Source: Spirosoma luteum DSM 19990
GTDB taxonomy: Bacteria > Bacteroidota > Bacteroidia > Cytophagales > Spirosomataceae
NCBI RefSeq assembly: GCF_000374065.1
Contig: NZ_KB893245.1
Coordinates: 124,001 to 188,000, forward strand
DNA length: 64,000 bases
Direction: 5' to 3'
Below are positions 44,443 to 52,775 of this stretch, in pieces. Both the position numbers and the translations under genes were made by a program. The notes below the pieces were generated by a model. That model had not been told where the DNA came from, ran no database searches, and saw only the letters and a program-made list of their open reading frames with translations. Position 1 is the stretch's first letter. Every line of letters begins with the position of its first letter.

Positions 44443-45984
44443 TTAGCTCGTTAACACTTTCAGGTTGTCCATCGCTACTTCCAGCCGCTTAATCGTTTCT
44501 TGCTTCCCAATAATTTCCATCGTCAGCATCAGGTCAGGGCCAGCACCGGAACCGGTCAGGGCCAGACGCATGGCCTGCATGATTTTTCCCTGCTTGATGC
44601 CCGCCTGCGTCATGGCATCGGAAAGTGTGTATTTGATATTTTCGGCTACAAACTCTCCCTCGAATGGAATTAGTGCATCCCGGAAAGCGGTTACGGCTTT
44701 CACGGCGTCGTTGTTCCACTTAGCCGTAGCGATAGCTTCGTCGTAACCCGTTGGTGCGTTGAAAATGGTATCGGCTTCCGTGAAAATCTCCTGAGCAAAA
44801 TTGACGCGGCCTTTTAGCAGGGCCGCAATTTTTTCGGCTTTCTCCAGCGGGCAGGCAAAACCGGCGGCTTCGGCCTGTTGCTGAACGACGGGAGCCAGGG
44901 AAGCATCGGATTGCTGACGAATGTACTGATGATTGAACCACTGCGCCTTCTGAATATCAAAACGGGCACCCGCTTTATGCACCTGCGTCAACTCGAAACT
45001 GGCGATCAACTCATCCATCGTAAACAGCTCCTGTTCGGTACCGGGATTCCAGCCCAGCAACGCCAGAAAATTAATCGTGGCTTCGGGCAAATACCCCTCT
45101 TCCCGAAATCCTTTGGCCACCTGTCCGGTAACCGGGTCTGTCCATTGTAAAGGGAAAATTGGGAACCCACCCAGGTCAGCATCACGCTTGCTGAGTTTAC
45201 CGTTTCCTTCGGGTTTCAGTAGCAGGGGTAGGTGCGCAAACTGCGGCATGGTAGATTCCCAGCCCAGATAGCGGTACAACAATACGTGTAGCGGTGCCGA
45301 TGGAAGCCATTCCTCTCCCCGAATAACGTGGGTAATTCCCATCAGATGGTCGTCTACAATGTTGGCCAGGTGGTAAGTAGGCAGGCCGTCGGATTTCAGC
45401 AGAATCTTATCGTCGATAGCGGATGAATGGACGTTTACCCAGCCGCGAATCAGGTCATTTAATCGGACTTCTTCCTTCCGGGGCGTTTTCAGCCGAATTA
45501 CATACGGCTCCCCAGCCTCCATACGGGCGCGCAGGTCGTCGGCCTTCATGGTTAGTGAGTTACGCATCTGCATCCGGGTAATGGCATTGTACTGAGCCGC
45601 CGGGGCATTGGCTTCTTCGAGCCGTTTCCGCATCGCATCCAGTTCGTCGGCACTATCAAACGCGTAATAGGCTTTGCCTTCATCAACCAGGCGCTGGGCT
45701 TCTTTCTGATAAATAGCCCGGCGTTCTGACTGACGATAAGGGGCGTGGGGACCACCGGTTCCCTGACCTTCGTCAATCTCGATACCCACCCACCGGAGGG
45801 CTTCAAGAATGTAGTCTTCGGCACCGGGCACGAAGCGATTCTGGTCGGTATCCTCAATGCGAAGGAGCATTTTACCGCCCATTTTCCGGGCAAATAAATA
45901 ATTATACAGCGCAGTTCGCACGCCACCAATGTGTAGGGGACCGGTAGGACTGGGCGCGAAACGAACGCGAACGGGAATTGACAT
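44443..45984 (-). CDS. gltX: Glutamyl-tRNA synthetase
   Basis: The 513-residue class I synthetase starts at the ATG giving MSIPVRVRFAPSPTGPLHIG. It has the HIGH-type motif (HIGG) near residue 17 and the KMSKS equivalent (KLSKRDAD) near 250. Middle blocks such as DDHLMGITHVIRGEEWLPS confirm a bacterial GluRS. It attaches glutamate to tRNA-Glu. A longer in-frame reading upstream to 46068 lies in the purine-rich inverted-repeat region and is not used. Confidence 0.95.
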   Translation of the reverse strand: MSIPVRVRFAPSPTGPLHIGGVRTALYNYLFARKMGGKMLLRIEDTDQNRFVPGAEDYILEALRWVGIEIDEGQGTGGPHAPYRQSERRAIYQKEAQRLVDEGKAYYAFDSADELDAMRKRLEEANAPAAQYNAITRMQMRNSLTMKADDLRARMEAGEPYVIRLKTPRKEEVRLNDLIRGWVNVHSSAIDDKILLKSDGLPTYHLANIVDDHLMGITHVIRGEEWLPSAPLHVLLYRYLGWESTMPQFAHLPLLLKPEGNGKLSKRDADLGGFPIFPLQWTDPVTGQVAKGFREEGYLPEATINFLALLGWNPGTEQELFTMDELIASFELTQVHKAGARFDIQKAQWFNHQYIRQQSDASLAPVVQQQAEAAGFACPLEKAEKIAALLKGRVNFAQEIFTEADTIFNAPTGYDEAIATAKWNNDAVKAVTAFRDALIPFEGEFVAENIKYTLSDAMTQAGIKQGKIMQAMRLALTGSGAGPDLMLTMEIIGKQETIKRLEVAMDNLKVLTS

Positions 45985-46010
45985 TTTTAAAGAGTGAAAG
46001 AGCGGAAGAA

Positions 46011-46075
46011 TGAAAGAGTGAATGAGAAAGAGAGGGTTAATCAGCGCACTACTCTTTCGCACATTCACTCTTTCA
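46011..46075 (-). terminator. Purine-rich imperfect hairpin between ridA and gltX
   Basis: TGAAAGAGTGAATG (46011-46024) pairs exactly with 46062-46075, and an inner GAAAGAG/CTCTTTC pair lies within the loop. It sits between the ridA stop and the gltX start, both minus strand. It could end ridA transcripts or shape the gltX leader. Related GAAAGAGTGA units repeat on the left arm. Confidence 0.5.
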
Positions 46076-46079
46076 CTCT

Positions 46080-46463
46080 TTATTGTACAGCTATTACTGA
46101 AATTTCAACGTTAACATCTTTAGGGAGCCGGGCTACTTCAACCGTTTCTCGCGCTGGTGGTTCACTCGTGAAGAACTGCCCGTACACTTCATTGATGGAC
46201 CCAAAATTAGTCAGGTCTTTCACGAAAATGCTGGATTTTACAATGTGCCTGTAATCCATGCCGGCTGCTTTTAGAATCGCACCGATGTTTTCCATTACCT
46301 GTTGTGTCTCGGCCCGAATATCACCGCTAGTGGCTAAGTCAGCGGCAATCTGTCCGGATACGAACAGCATGCCCGCCGGGGACCCACCAGTAACTTTTAC
46401 GGCCTGACTGTAAGGCCCAATGGGAGCTGGAGCTTGCTCGGTATAAACAATTTGTTTGTTCAT
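46080..46463 (-). CDS. RidA-family enamine/imine deaminase
   Basis: The 127-residue product matches the RidA/YjgF family: EQAPAPIGPYSQAVKV, GMLFVSGQIAAD, QVMENIGAILKAAGM, VKSSIFVKDLTNF and the conserved arginine in PPARETVEVARLPKD. RidA trimers hydrolyse reactive 2-aminoacrylate and related enamines formed by PLP enzymes. The length is typical. It is divergent from the DUF2183 gene and lies upstream of gltX. Confidence 0.93.
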   Translation of the reverse strand: MNKQIVYTEQAPAPIGPYSQAVKVTGGSPAGMLFVSGQIAADLATSGDIRAETQQVMENIGAILKAAGMDYRHIVKSSIFVKDLTNFGSINEVYGQFFTSEPPARETVEVARLPKDVNVEISVIAVQ

Positions 46464-46570
46464 GATCTTTAAATTCTACTTTCGCCTGCAAGTTACCACT
46501 AAAGGCGGGAAGGCCGAAAAACTGCGGAGCTCTTCCTGCTGAAAGCCTGTACCTAAAAAGACATCTGATA

Positions 46571-47719
46571 ATGGCATCGTGGAAAGAATTACTAACCAAT
46601 ACGTCTACCGACATCGAAACGCAATTCGACCGGTTAAAAACCCGGCTTTTCGGACGGCTCGATGCGGATGAACCATACAAAATTATTTACTACCGTGGCT
46701 TTGGCAGTCCGGAAGCCGTCTGGCTGAAAGGCCGGGTGCTGCGCCAAAAATGGCTAACGACGCCCAGCGACCGCGATACGTTCTGGCATAATATGCTGGC
46801 TACCTATCAGCGCTTTGACAGTGATGAAGTCCCAAACGTAACGGTACGAATAGAAGCTTTTGGTCAGACGCATACCACCGTGACGGATAAAAGTGGGTAT
46901 TTTGAACTGACCATTAACCCGCCGAATGACCTACCCCCCGGCCGGGTGTGGTTTCCGGTTCGTTATTCGGTGGATGGACTGGTACAGCCTGCCTCGCCAA
47001 ATGGAGCCGGTGGCAAGCCCATCGTGAAAGATGGCTACCTGATGGTTTCGCCCACATTTAGTCAATTTGGGGTTATCTCCGATATTGACGATACCGTTTT
47101 AGTGACCGATGCAACGAATCTGCTTCAAACGGCAAAACTTACGTTTCTGGGCAATGCGTACACCCGATTGCCCTTTGCCGGCATAGCCGCTTTTTACCGG
47201 GCATTGCAAAGTGGTCCCGTCACGACGTTGTTCAATCCCATTTATTTTGTGTCCAGCAGCCCCTGGAATCTTTATGACCTGCTGGTTGATTTCTTCCGGA
47301 TTCAGGGAATACCCAAAGGGCCAATTCTACTTCGTGATTATAGTTTAAGCACCAAGCTGTTCGCATCTGAAGGTCACCATACGCATAAACTAGCCATGAT
47401 TCGCAAGGTGCTGGATGTAAATCCACACCTATCGTTTGTGCTCATTGGCGATAGTGGCCAGCAGGACCCTGAAATTTACGCGCAGGTAATACGTGAAAAC
47501 CCCAACCGGATTCGGGCCGTTTACATTCGGGATGTGTCAGAAGACCGGCGCGATGAATCGGTTCGTGAGCTCATCCGAACTACCGAAGCTTTCAGTGTAC
47601 CCATGTTGCTGGTATCTGACACGGTTGCCGCTGCAGAACACGCGGCTTCAATGGGACTTATTGACCCGGATACGCTCCCCGAAATCCGGGCTGACCGGCG
47701 GTCCGACAAGGAAGATTAA
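46571..47719 (+). CDS. App1-like phosphatidate phosphatase (DUF2183)
   Basis: The 382-residue protein has a central HAD-type motif DIDDTVL (D171-x-D173-x-T175), with SDIDDTVLVTDATN as the diagnostic stretch. Further family signatures are FNPIYFVSSSPWNLYDLL, IPKGPILLRDY and FVLIGDSGQQDPEIY. In yeast App1 the same domain dephosphorylates phosphatidic acid. An N-terminal beta-rich region (about 50-160) precedes it. No signal peptide is seen, so it is likely cytoplasmic or membrane-associated. Its lipid role here is inferred from the family. Confidence 0.88.
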   Translation: MASWKELLTNTSTDIETQFDRLKTRLFGRLDADEPYKIIYYRGFGSPEAVWLKGRVLRQKWLTTPSDRDTFWHNMLATYQRFDSDEVPNVTVRIEAFGQTHTTVTDKSGYFELTINPPNDLPPGRVWFPVRYSVDGLVQPASPNGAGGKPIVKDGYLMVSPTFSQFGVISDIDDTVLVTDATNLLQTAKLTFLGNAYTRLPFAGIAAFYRALQSGPVTTLFNPIYFVSSSPWNLYDLLVDFFRIQGIPKGPILLRDYSLSTKLFASEGHHTHKLAMIRKVLDVNPHLSFVLIGDSGQQDPEIYAQVIRENPNRIRAVYIRDVSEDRRDESVRELIRTTEAFSVPMLLVSDTVAAAEHAASMGLIDPDTLPEIRADRRSDKED

Positions 47720-47819
47720 TAATTTCTGCCGGTACGCAACCCTTTTTCAACGTACTCCGTATTGACGAATGAACCGGTTCAACTGTTCTTTTTCTCACCC
47801 TAAAAACACAGTTGATACA

Positions 47820-48671
47820 ATGAAAACATTCGTTTACGTAAACCGCCTTGCCTTGCTTACTTTCGTGTGCGCAGGATCTTTGCTCGGTTGTAGTCAGGAA
47901 GAAAATCCTACGACAGTAGCCAGCCTGGAATTGCTGTCGACTTCGTTAGGCCAGGTTATAACTGGTGATGCGGGTAAAACATTATACTTTTTTGCCGGGG
48001 ATGCTGCCGGAACGGCCAATTGCACGGGTGGATGTACCGGGACCTGGCCTGTTTTTTATCAGGAGACTCCTACCGTTGGCAAAGGTCTGAAAGCGATTGA
48101 CTTTGGAACTATTACGCGTACGGATGGCAATAAGCAGACAACCTTTAAAGGCTGGCCGCTGTACTACTTCAGTAAGGATGCGAAGGCAGGCGATGTAACA
48201 GGCGAAAACGTGGGAAATGTCTGGATGGTTGCCAAAACGAATTATACGGTGTTACTGGCTTCGCAGCAGTTGGTCGGTAATGATGGAAAAAACTATACCT
48301 TCGATACGAAAGAAGGAACAGGAAACTCTCTATTCCTGGTAGATAGCCTCGGTCGCACCCTATATGCCTTTGCCAATGATAAGCATAACGTTAACAAGTA
48401 TACCAAGGCGGATTTGAGCAACAACAGTACCTGGCCCATATTCGAGGCATCATCTGCAATTGGCGAAATACCGTCGGCCCTTAAACGAACTGACCGAACT
48501 GACTTTGCAGCCATTACAGCAGTAGGAAAAACGCAGCTGACCTACAAAGGCTGGCCACTGTATTATTTTGGACCGGACCAGGGTGTACGGGGCAATACGA
48601 AAGGTGTCAGCGTACCGAGGCCGGGTGTTTGGCCGGTTGTTAATGCTACCTCACCCGAAGCACCAAACTAG
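47820..48671 (+). CDS. Lipoprotein with PF03640-type secreted repeats
   Basis: The 283-residue product (ATG at 47820, chosen for its signal) has a lipobox LLGC. It then has four copies of the YxxxD-type motif: TLYFFAGD, PLYYFSKD, TLYAFAND and PLYYFGPD. These fall in two pairs, each preceded by a TWPVF/TWPIF block, as in the COG4315 lipoprotein family. The family is often found near redox and metal proteins, but its function is unknown. It is followed 74 bp later by an ECF sigma factor gene. Confidence 0.85.
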   Translation: MKTFVYVNRLALLTFVCAGSLLGCSQEENPTTVASLELLSTSLGQVITGDAGKTLYFFAGDAAGTANCTGGCTGTWPVFYQETPTVGKGLKAIDFGTITRTDGNKQTTFKGWPLYYFSKDAKAGDVTGENVGNVWMVAKTNYTVLLASQQLVGNDGKNYTFDTKEGTGNSLFLVDSLGRTLYAFANDKHNVNKYTKADLSNNSTWPIFEASSAIGEIPSALKRTDRTDFAAITAVGKTQLTYKGWPLYYFGPDQGVRGNTKGVSVPRPGVWPVVNATSPEAPN

Positions 48672-48745
48672 CCAATAATTTTGCCCGACGACTGACAATC
48701 AACCCCAGGAAATACATAGTTGACCGTTCTCATAAACTAAGTCCT

Positions 48746-49321
48746 TTGGCTAACGCTCCTAACATACCGGCATTGTCCGATATTCTGGCGGGTTGTCTGC
48801 GCAACCACCGGCAAAGTCAGGAATTGCTCTACCGGCAGTTTTATGGGTATGGTATGAGCGTGTGTCTGCGATATACCCCTACCCGCGAAGGCGCACGGGA
48901 AGTGCTGAATGACGGTTTCCTGAAGGTGTTTACCCGATTGGAACAGTACGACCCAGCGCAGCCGTTTAAAGGCTGGCTCCGGCGAATCCTGATTAACGCA
49001 GCCATCGACCATTACCGGCAGGAAGTACGTCATCAGCACGAAACGGTTGATCCGTTTGAACAAACTATCGTTTCAGAAGCACCTGACGCGTTTAGCCAGT
49101 TGGTCCATGATGATTTAATGGAATTGATTCAACGATTGTCACCGGCCTACCGGCTGGTTTTTAACCTGTATGTTATTGATGGATTTACGCACGAAGAAAT
49201 TGCCGGGCAACTGGGTATTTCAATCGGTGCGTCGAAATCGAATCTGGCGCGGGCACGCGAAAACCTGCGCCAGTTAGTAAAGCACTTAAATAACGATGAG
49301 TATGTCAGAGCTAACCGATGA
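48746..49321 (+). CDS. ECF-type RNA polymerase sigma factor
   Basis: The 191-residue product has a region 2 (ELLYRQFYGYGMSVCLRYT to DGFLKVFTRLEQYDP, then FKGWLRRILINAAIDHYR) and a region 4 with a helix-turn-helix (RLVFNLYVIDGFTHEEIAGQL then GASKSNLARARENLR). This is the layout of extracytoplasmic-function sigma factors. The start is TTG at 48746 as no in-frame ATG lies upstream. Its last 26 bases overlap the next gene, which encodes a membrane protein with an anti-sigma-like start, so the two are probably a regulatory pair. Confidence 0.9.
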   Translation: MANAPNIPALSDILAGCLRNHRQSQELLYRQFYGYGMSVCLRYTPTREGAREVLNDGFLKVFTRLEQYDPAQPFKGWLRRILINAAIDHYRQEVRHQHETVDPFEQTIVSEAPDAFSQLVHDDLMELIQRLSPAYRLVFNLYVIDGFTHEEIAGQLGISIGASKSNLARARENLRQLVKHLNNDEYVRANR

Positions 49322-50906
49322 CCAATTGGACGGGCTCTTCAGAAAGTCGGCTGAAGAGTTCCAAACGCCGTTCGATCCGGCGGCCTGGCAGGACATGAAA
49401 GCCCGCCTTGATGCAAACGATCAACAACCGCTCACCGGCGGAGCTTCACAGGTGAAGAACATCCTGCGCTGGGGCTCACTTTCTACCTTGCTGTTACTAC
49501 TTATCGCTGGAGGATGGTCTATTTATCAATCCGGCAGTTCGGCTTCTACTGCTACTAAGCAGGAACGTAAGTCGGGTATGGTAAAGGCAGTAACGGACAG
49601 ACCGGAGAAGTCAGATGCCGCTAACCTACTGACTAATGAGAGGGCGGCACCTACACAGTCGATTCGTACGCCGGAACAGGGGGCCATAGACAGCGGGCCA
49701 GCAGTTGACCCGGAGAAAGTAACCCCTGGCCGGAGTACGCTGGAGAGTCATAAAGACGCGATGCCTTCAATGGCGGCAACAGGAGGAGTTATAACGGAAA
49801 AAGTAAGCTCCGCAAGACCCCTTGCGCGAGAAGAAAGCGAATATGATGCATTCGCATCGGCGGCAGAAAAGAAACGGGTAGCCCACCAATCGCTGGATAA
49901 ATTACCCATAGTGGCTTCCAATGTGCCGACAGCTTCCAGCCGTAACTTGAGCAAAGGAAATGCGCCAACAACTAACTCTTCTGGCAGAAAATGGCGGAAG
50001 AGCGCGGCTGCCAGCGATTTAACGGCTGATCTGGACCGTACGTATAGGTCAAAGGCCAGGCCAAAAACGGATAGGCAGCCTGATACAAATATGCGGGTAG
50101 TAAAGCCCCTAAGTCAGGCAACTGGTAGTGAAGATGACTTGTTTGAAGAAGTAAATGAGCCAACGGCTGTATCATTACCATCGCTAACGGAACTAGCTAT
50201 TCTACCCGCAAAATGGGCACAGCCGCAGGGTTCTATTAACCGTTCAGTTGAGGAGCAGCCTAGCACGGAAGATGCAAAAATTGCCCCTCGGCCGGCATCC
50301 ATGCGTGGATTGAGCGTTCGGTTTGCGGTGTCACCGGATTTGAGCGGGATTGGGCTGAAGAACTTCGCCCGCCCGGGTACCAACATAGGACTGATGCTGG
50401 AATACAGGCTGGCGTCGCGCTGGAGCGTTCAGGCTGGATTGATCCAGAGTACGAAAGTTTACAAGGCCTCAACCAGCGACTACGAAGTGCCTGCAGGCTG
50501 GTGGAAAGCACCCTTGAAAACACCTGAGAGTGTTGATGGACGATGTACTATGGTCGATATTCCCATAAACATACGCTATGACGTTGTTATAAAGCCCCGC
50601 CTGAATGGGGCCTTACCTAGCCGTTGGTTTGTGAGTGGTGGGGTGACCAGCTACATCATGGAAAATGAAAATTATTACTACTTCTATCCACCCCATACAT
50701 ATAATCAGCCCACTGAATACAGTGTGAACTCTGGCGGATATGGTTTTAGCAATCTGAACCTATCGGTAGGTTATGAACGATCCATCAGCCGACGGCTATC
50801 GTGGCAGATTGAACCGTTCATGAAAATCCCTCTAAAGGGAGTGGGCACGTTCAAAGTCAGGCTGTTAAGCACCGGTACATTCTTCTCCCTGCGTTATAAA
50901 CTTTAG
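49296..50906 (+). CDS. Membrane protein with anti-sigma-like N-terminus and beta-barrel-like C-terminus
   Basis: The 536-residue product overlaps the sigma gene by 26 bases. Residues 1-50 are a soluble helical segment (DDQLDGLFRKSAEEF, PFDPAAWQDMKARL) typical of short cytoplasmic anti-sigma or sensor tails. One membrane segment follows (ILRWGSLSTLLLLLIAGGW, about 54-72). Residues ~75-330 are polar, low in complexity and rich in Ser, Thr and Pro. The last ~200 residues look like outer-membrane beta-barrel strands (NIGLMLEYRLASRWSVQAGLI to the terminal FFSLRYKL). A link between inner membrane and barrel would be unusual. Function as an anti-sigma factor is inferred from position. Confidence 0.72.
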   Translation: MSMSELTDDQLDGLFRKSAEEFQTPFDPAAWQDMKARLDANDQQPLTGGASQVKNILRWGSLSTLLLLLIAGGWSIYQSGSSASTATKQERKSGMVKAVTDRPEKSDAANLLTNERAAPTQSIRTPEQGAIDSGPAVDPEKVTPGRSTLESHKDAMPSMAATGGVITEKVSSARPLAREESEYDAFASAAEKKRVAHQSLDKLPIVASNVPTASSRNLSKGNAPTTNSSGRKWRKSAAASDLTADLDRTYRSKARPKTDRQPDTNMRVVKPLSQATGSEDDLFEEVNEPTAVSLPSLTELAILPAKWAQPQGSINRSVEEQPSTEDAKIAPRPASMRGLSVRFAVSPDLSGIGLKNFARPGTNIGLMLEYRLASRWSVQAGLIQSTKVYKASTSDYEVPAGWWKAPLKTPESVDGRCTMVDIPINIRYDVVIKPRLNGALPSRWFVSGGVTSYIMENENYYYFYPPHTYNQPTEYSVNSGGYGFSNLNLSVGYERSISRRLSWQIEPFMKIPLKGVGTFKVRLLSTGTFFSLRYKL

Positions 50907-50950
50907 TGAACCATCTCATCGCCTAACCAAAAAGTAACTATTGTATCTGT

Positions 50951-51481
50951 ATGAAAACGAACAACCAAGTGGAAAGCAATTCAACAACGGACCAAATGAA
51001 GCGTGGAGAATTTTTGCGCAGCCTGGGTATGAGCAGTGCCGCATTGATGGCCTTTTACTGCATGGGTACCGGCCTGACTGCCTGTTCAAAGAGTAGCAAT
51101 GATCCCACGCCCGCCCCCAATCCAACAAGTACTGCTTTCACGGGTAATGCTGATGCCTCTAAGGGAGCAATTAATTTTACACTTGATCTGACAAGTACAG
51201 ATTATGGTAAGCTCAAAACAGTGGGTGAATTTGTTAGCGTCGGTAGTGTTGTTGTGGCCAATGCAAAGGGTAACAAACTGATAGCAGTAGGGCGGGTCTG
51301 CCCTCATCAGGGAGGAAACCTGGAGTACAAACTACAGCAGGACCTTTTTAAGTGTAATCTGCATGGTAGTGAGTTTAATGACGCCGGAAAGGTGCAGCCT
51401 GGCTGGGATGCTAAAAGTGACGTAGCGCAATACAAAACATCCCTCAGTACCGATGGGAACAAATTGACCGTTACGGCGTAA
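50951..51481 (+). CDS. Rieske 2Fe-2S lipoprotein
   Basis: The 176-residue product begins with a signal sequence (MKRGEFLRSLGMSSAALMAF, second ATG at residue 16) and has a possible lipobox GLTAC (Cys45). The Rieske domain supplies both cluster ligand pairs: C117-P-H119 and C135-x2-H138 (CNLHGSEF). Rieske proteins carry electrons in respiratory or oxygenase systems. No cytochrome bc1 partner lies nearby; instead a four-helix histidine-rich membrane protein and YceI follow. A periplasmic electron carrier is the best reading. Confidence 0.87.
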   Translation: MKTNNQVESNSTTDQMKRGEFLRSLGMSSAALMAFYCMGTGLTACSKSSNDPTPAPNPTSTAFTGNADASKGAINFTLDLTSTDYGKLKTVGEFVSVGSVVVANAKGNKLIAVGRVCPHQGGNLEYKLQQDLFKCNLHGSEFNDAGKVQPGWDAKSDVAQYKTSLSTDGNKLTVTA

Positions 51482-51523
51482 CGTCAATTGTGGGTTCTTC
51501 TTAGGCATTTTACTCCTCTTCTT

Positions 51524-52210
51524 ATGAAATACGTTTGCCTGATCTTGTGGCTAACTCTTGCAATGGGCACTCTACATGCGCAGGATTCCACCGCTGTACG
51601 CCGGGACACGACCATTGCTCCGGTAACATCAGGAGCTGATGAAGCAACTGACCTACTGACGAGCCTGACCGACTCTGCCGAGACGCAGCCTTTGTTGCCT
51701 CACAAGATGATTTTTACCCAACGGGTATTCTGGGGGCCGAAAGGATTATTACGAACAATGAAGATTGCCCCGCTAACGCCAGAGGGGCGTATTCGTGAAT
51801 TAAAGGTTAGGCGTACGATGCTCGTAGCGCACCAGATTGGCGGATTTATTACGCTGGCAGGCTTTGTGGCTCAAGGGCTACTAGGAGCAAAGCTGTACAA
51901 CGCACAAGGCCAGGAATATGTGGATACCAAACGATGGCACGAACGGTCGGCTACACTGATCAATGTTGCCTATGGTACCACACTGGCCCTTTCACTAACA
52001 ACACCGCCCCCGGTGGTAGGGGCGAAAAAAGGGTTCACATCCATCAAACTTCATAAGTATCTGGCTATTGTTCACCTAACCGGTATGGTGGCTACCAACG
52101 TGCTGGCTGGACTGATTGATGAACATTATAACCTAAAACCCTACCACCGGGCGGCTGCTTACACCACTTTTGGGGCTTATGCCGCTTCTATAATCGCCTT
52201 AACATTTTAA
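51524..52210 (+). CDS. Four-helix membrane protein with repeated histidines (b561-like?)
   Basis: The 228-residue product (ATG at 51524) starts with a signal-like segment (WLTLAMGTLHA, cleavage before QDS). A linker follows, then four hydrophobic segments, each beginning with or holding histidine: AHQIGGFITLAGF, WHERSATLINVAYG, LHKYLAIVHLTGM and YHRAAAYTTFGAY. Paired histidines in a four-helix bundle recall cytochrome b561-type haem proteins, but the family is not recognised. It lies between the Rieske lipoprotein and YceI, which supports a redox role. Confidence in the gene is high and in the function low. Confidence 0.6.
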   Translation: MKYVCLILWLTLAMGTLHAQDSTAVRRDTTIAPVTSGADEATDLLTSLTDSAETQPLLPHKMIFTQRVFWGPKGLLRTMKIAPLTPEGRIRELKVRRTMLVAHQIGGFITLAGFVAQGLLGAKLYNAQGQEYVDTKRWHERSATLINVAYGTTLALSLTTPPPVVGAKKGFTSIKLHKYLAIVHLTGMVATNVLAGLIDEHYNLKPYHRAAAYTTFGAYAASIIALTF

Positions 52211-52214
52211 GACT

Positions 52215-52775
52215 ATGAACTATGCTGTTCGCTGTAGCTGCCTGCTGGCCGTGTGGATTTCCGTTGCCTTCAGCCCGGCGCCGTTGGCCAAACGTAAATT
52301 GTTGGCCGATAAATCTCTGTCAACCGTTACCTATGCGGCCAAACACCCGTTACACAAATGGGAAGGTGTAAGTCATGATGTGAACGGGGCTATTATCTAT
52401 AATGAGGACACGAAGCAACCCGAAAGTGTGGCCATTGCGATAAAAGTAGCCTCGTTCGATAGTGACAACAATAATCGGGATTCGCACGCCATCGAAGTAC
52501 TGGAAGGGATAAAATACCCCACTGTCACATTCGTTAGCTCGGACATCAAAGCAGGCCCAACGAATACACTGTCAGCTAAAGGAACATTGACCTTTCACGG
52601 GGTTGCTAAACCTGTAACCTTACAGGCTACCCGTAAAGATTCGGGTGGAAAGGTGGTGCTGACCGGGGAGTTTCCGGTGAATATGTCTGATCATAACATC
52701 GAACGACCGTCGCTAATGGGTTTAAAGACGGAGGATGAGATGATGCTCCGGTTTAACGTCGCATTTTCACTCTAG
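52215..52775 (+). CDS. YceI-family secreted lipocalin-like protein
   Basis: The 186-residue product has an N-terminal signal ([17 protein letters not shown]) and a YceI domain: [19 protein letters not shown], then [45 protein letters not shown] and a final [11 protein letters not shown]. YceI proteins bind long-chain isoprenoids such as ubiquinone precursors. It starts four bases after the preceding membrane protein gene and overlaps the convergent MFS gene by four bases at the stop. A quinone-related role would fit the Rieske neighbour. Confidence 0.9.
   Translation: MNYAVRCSCLLAVWISVAFSPAPLAKRKLLADKSLSTVTYAAKHPLHKWEGVSHDVNGAIIYNEDTKQPESVAIAIKVASFDSDNNNRDSHAIEVLEGIKYPTVTFVSSDIKAGPTNTLSAKGTLTFHGVAKPVTLQATRKDSGGKVVLTGEFPVNMSDHNIERPSLMGLKTEDEMMLRFNVAFSL

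Noticed and set aside
45985..46068. 28-codon upstream extension of gltX
   Set aside because: The synthetase opening MSIPVRVRFAPSPTG starts at 45984, and the extension is the translated hairpin region.
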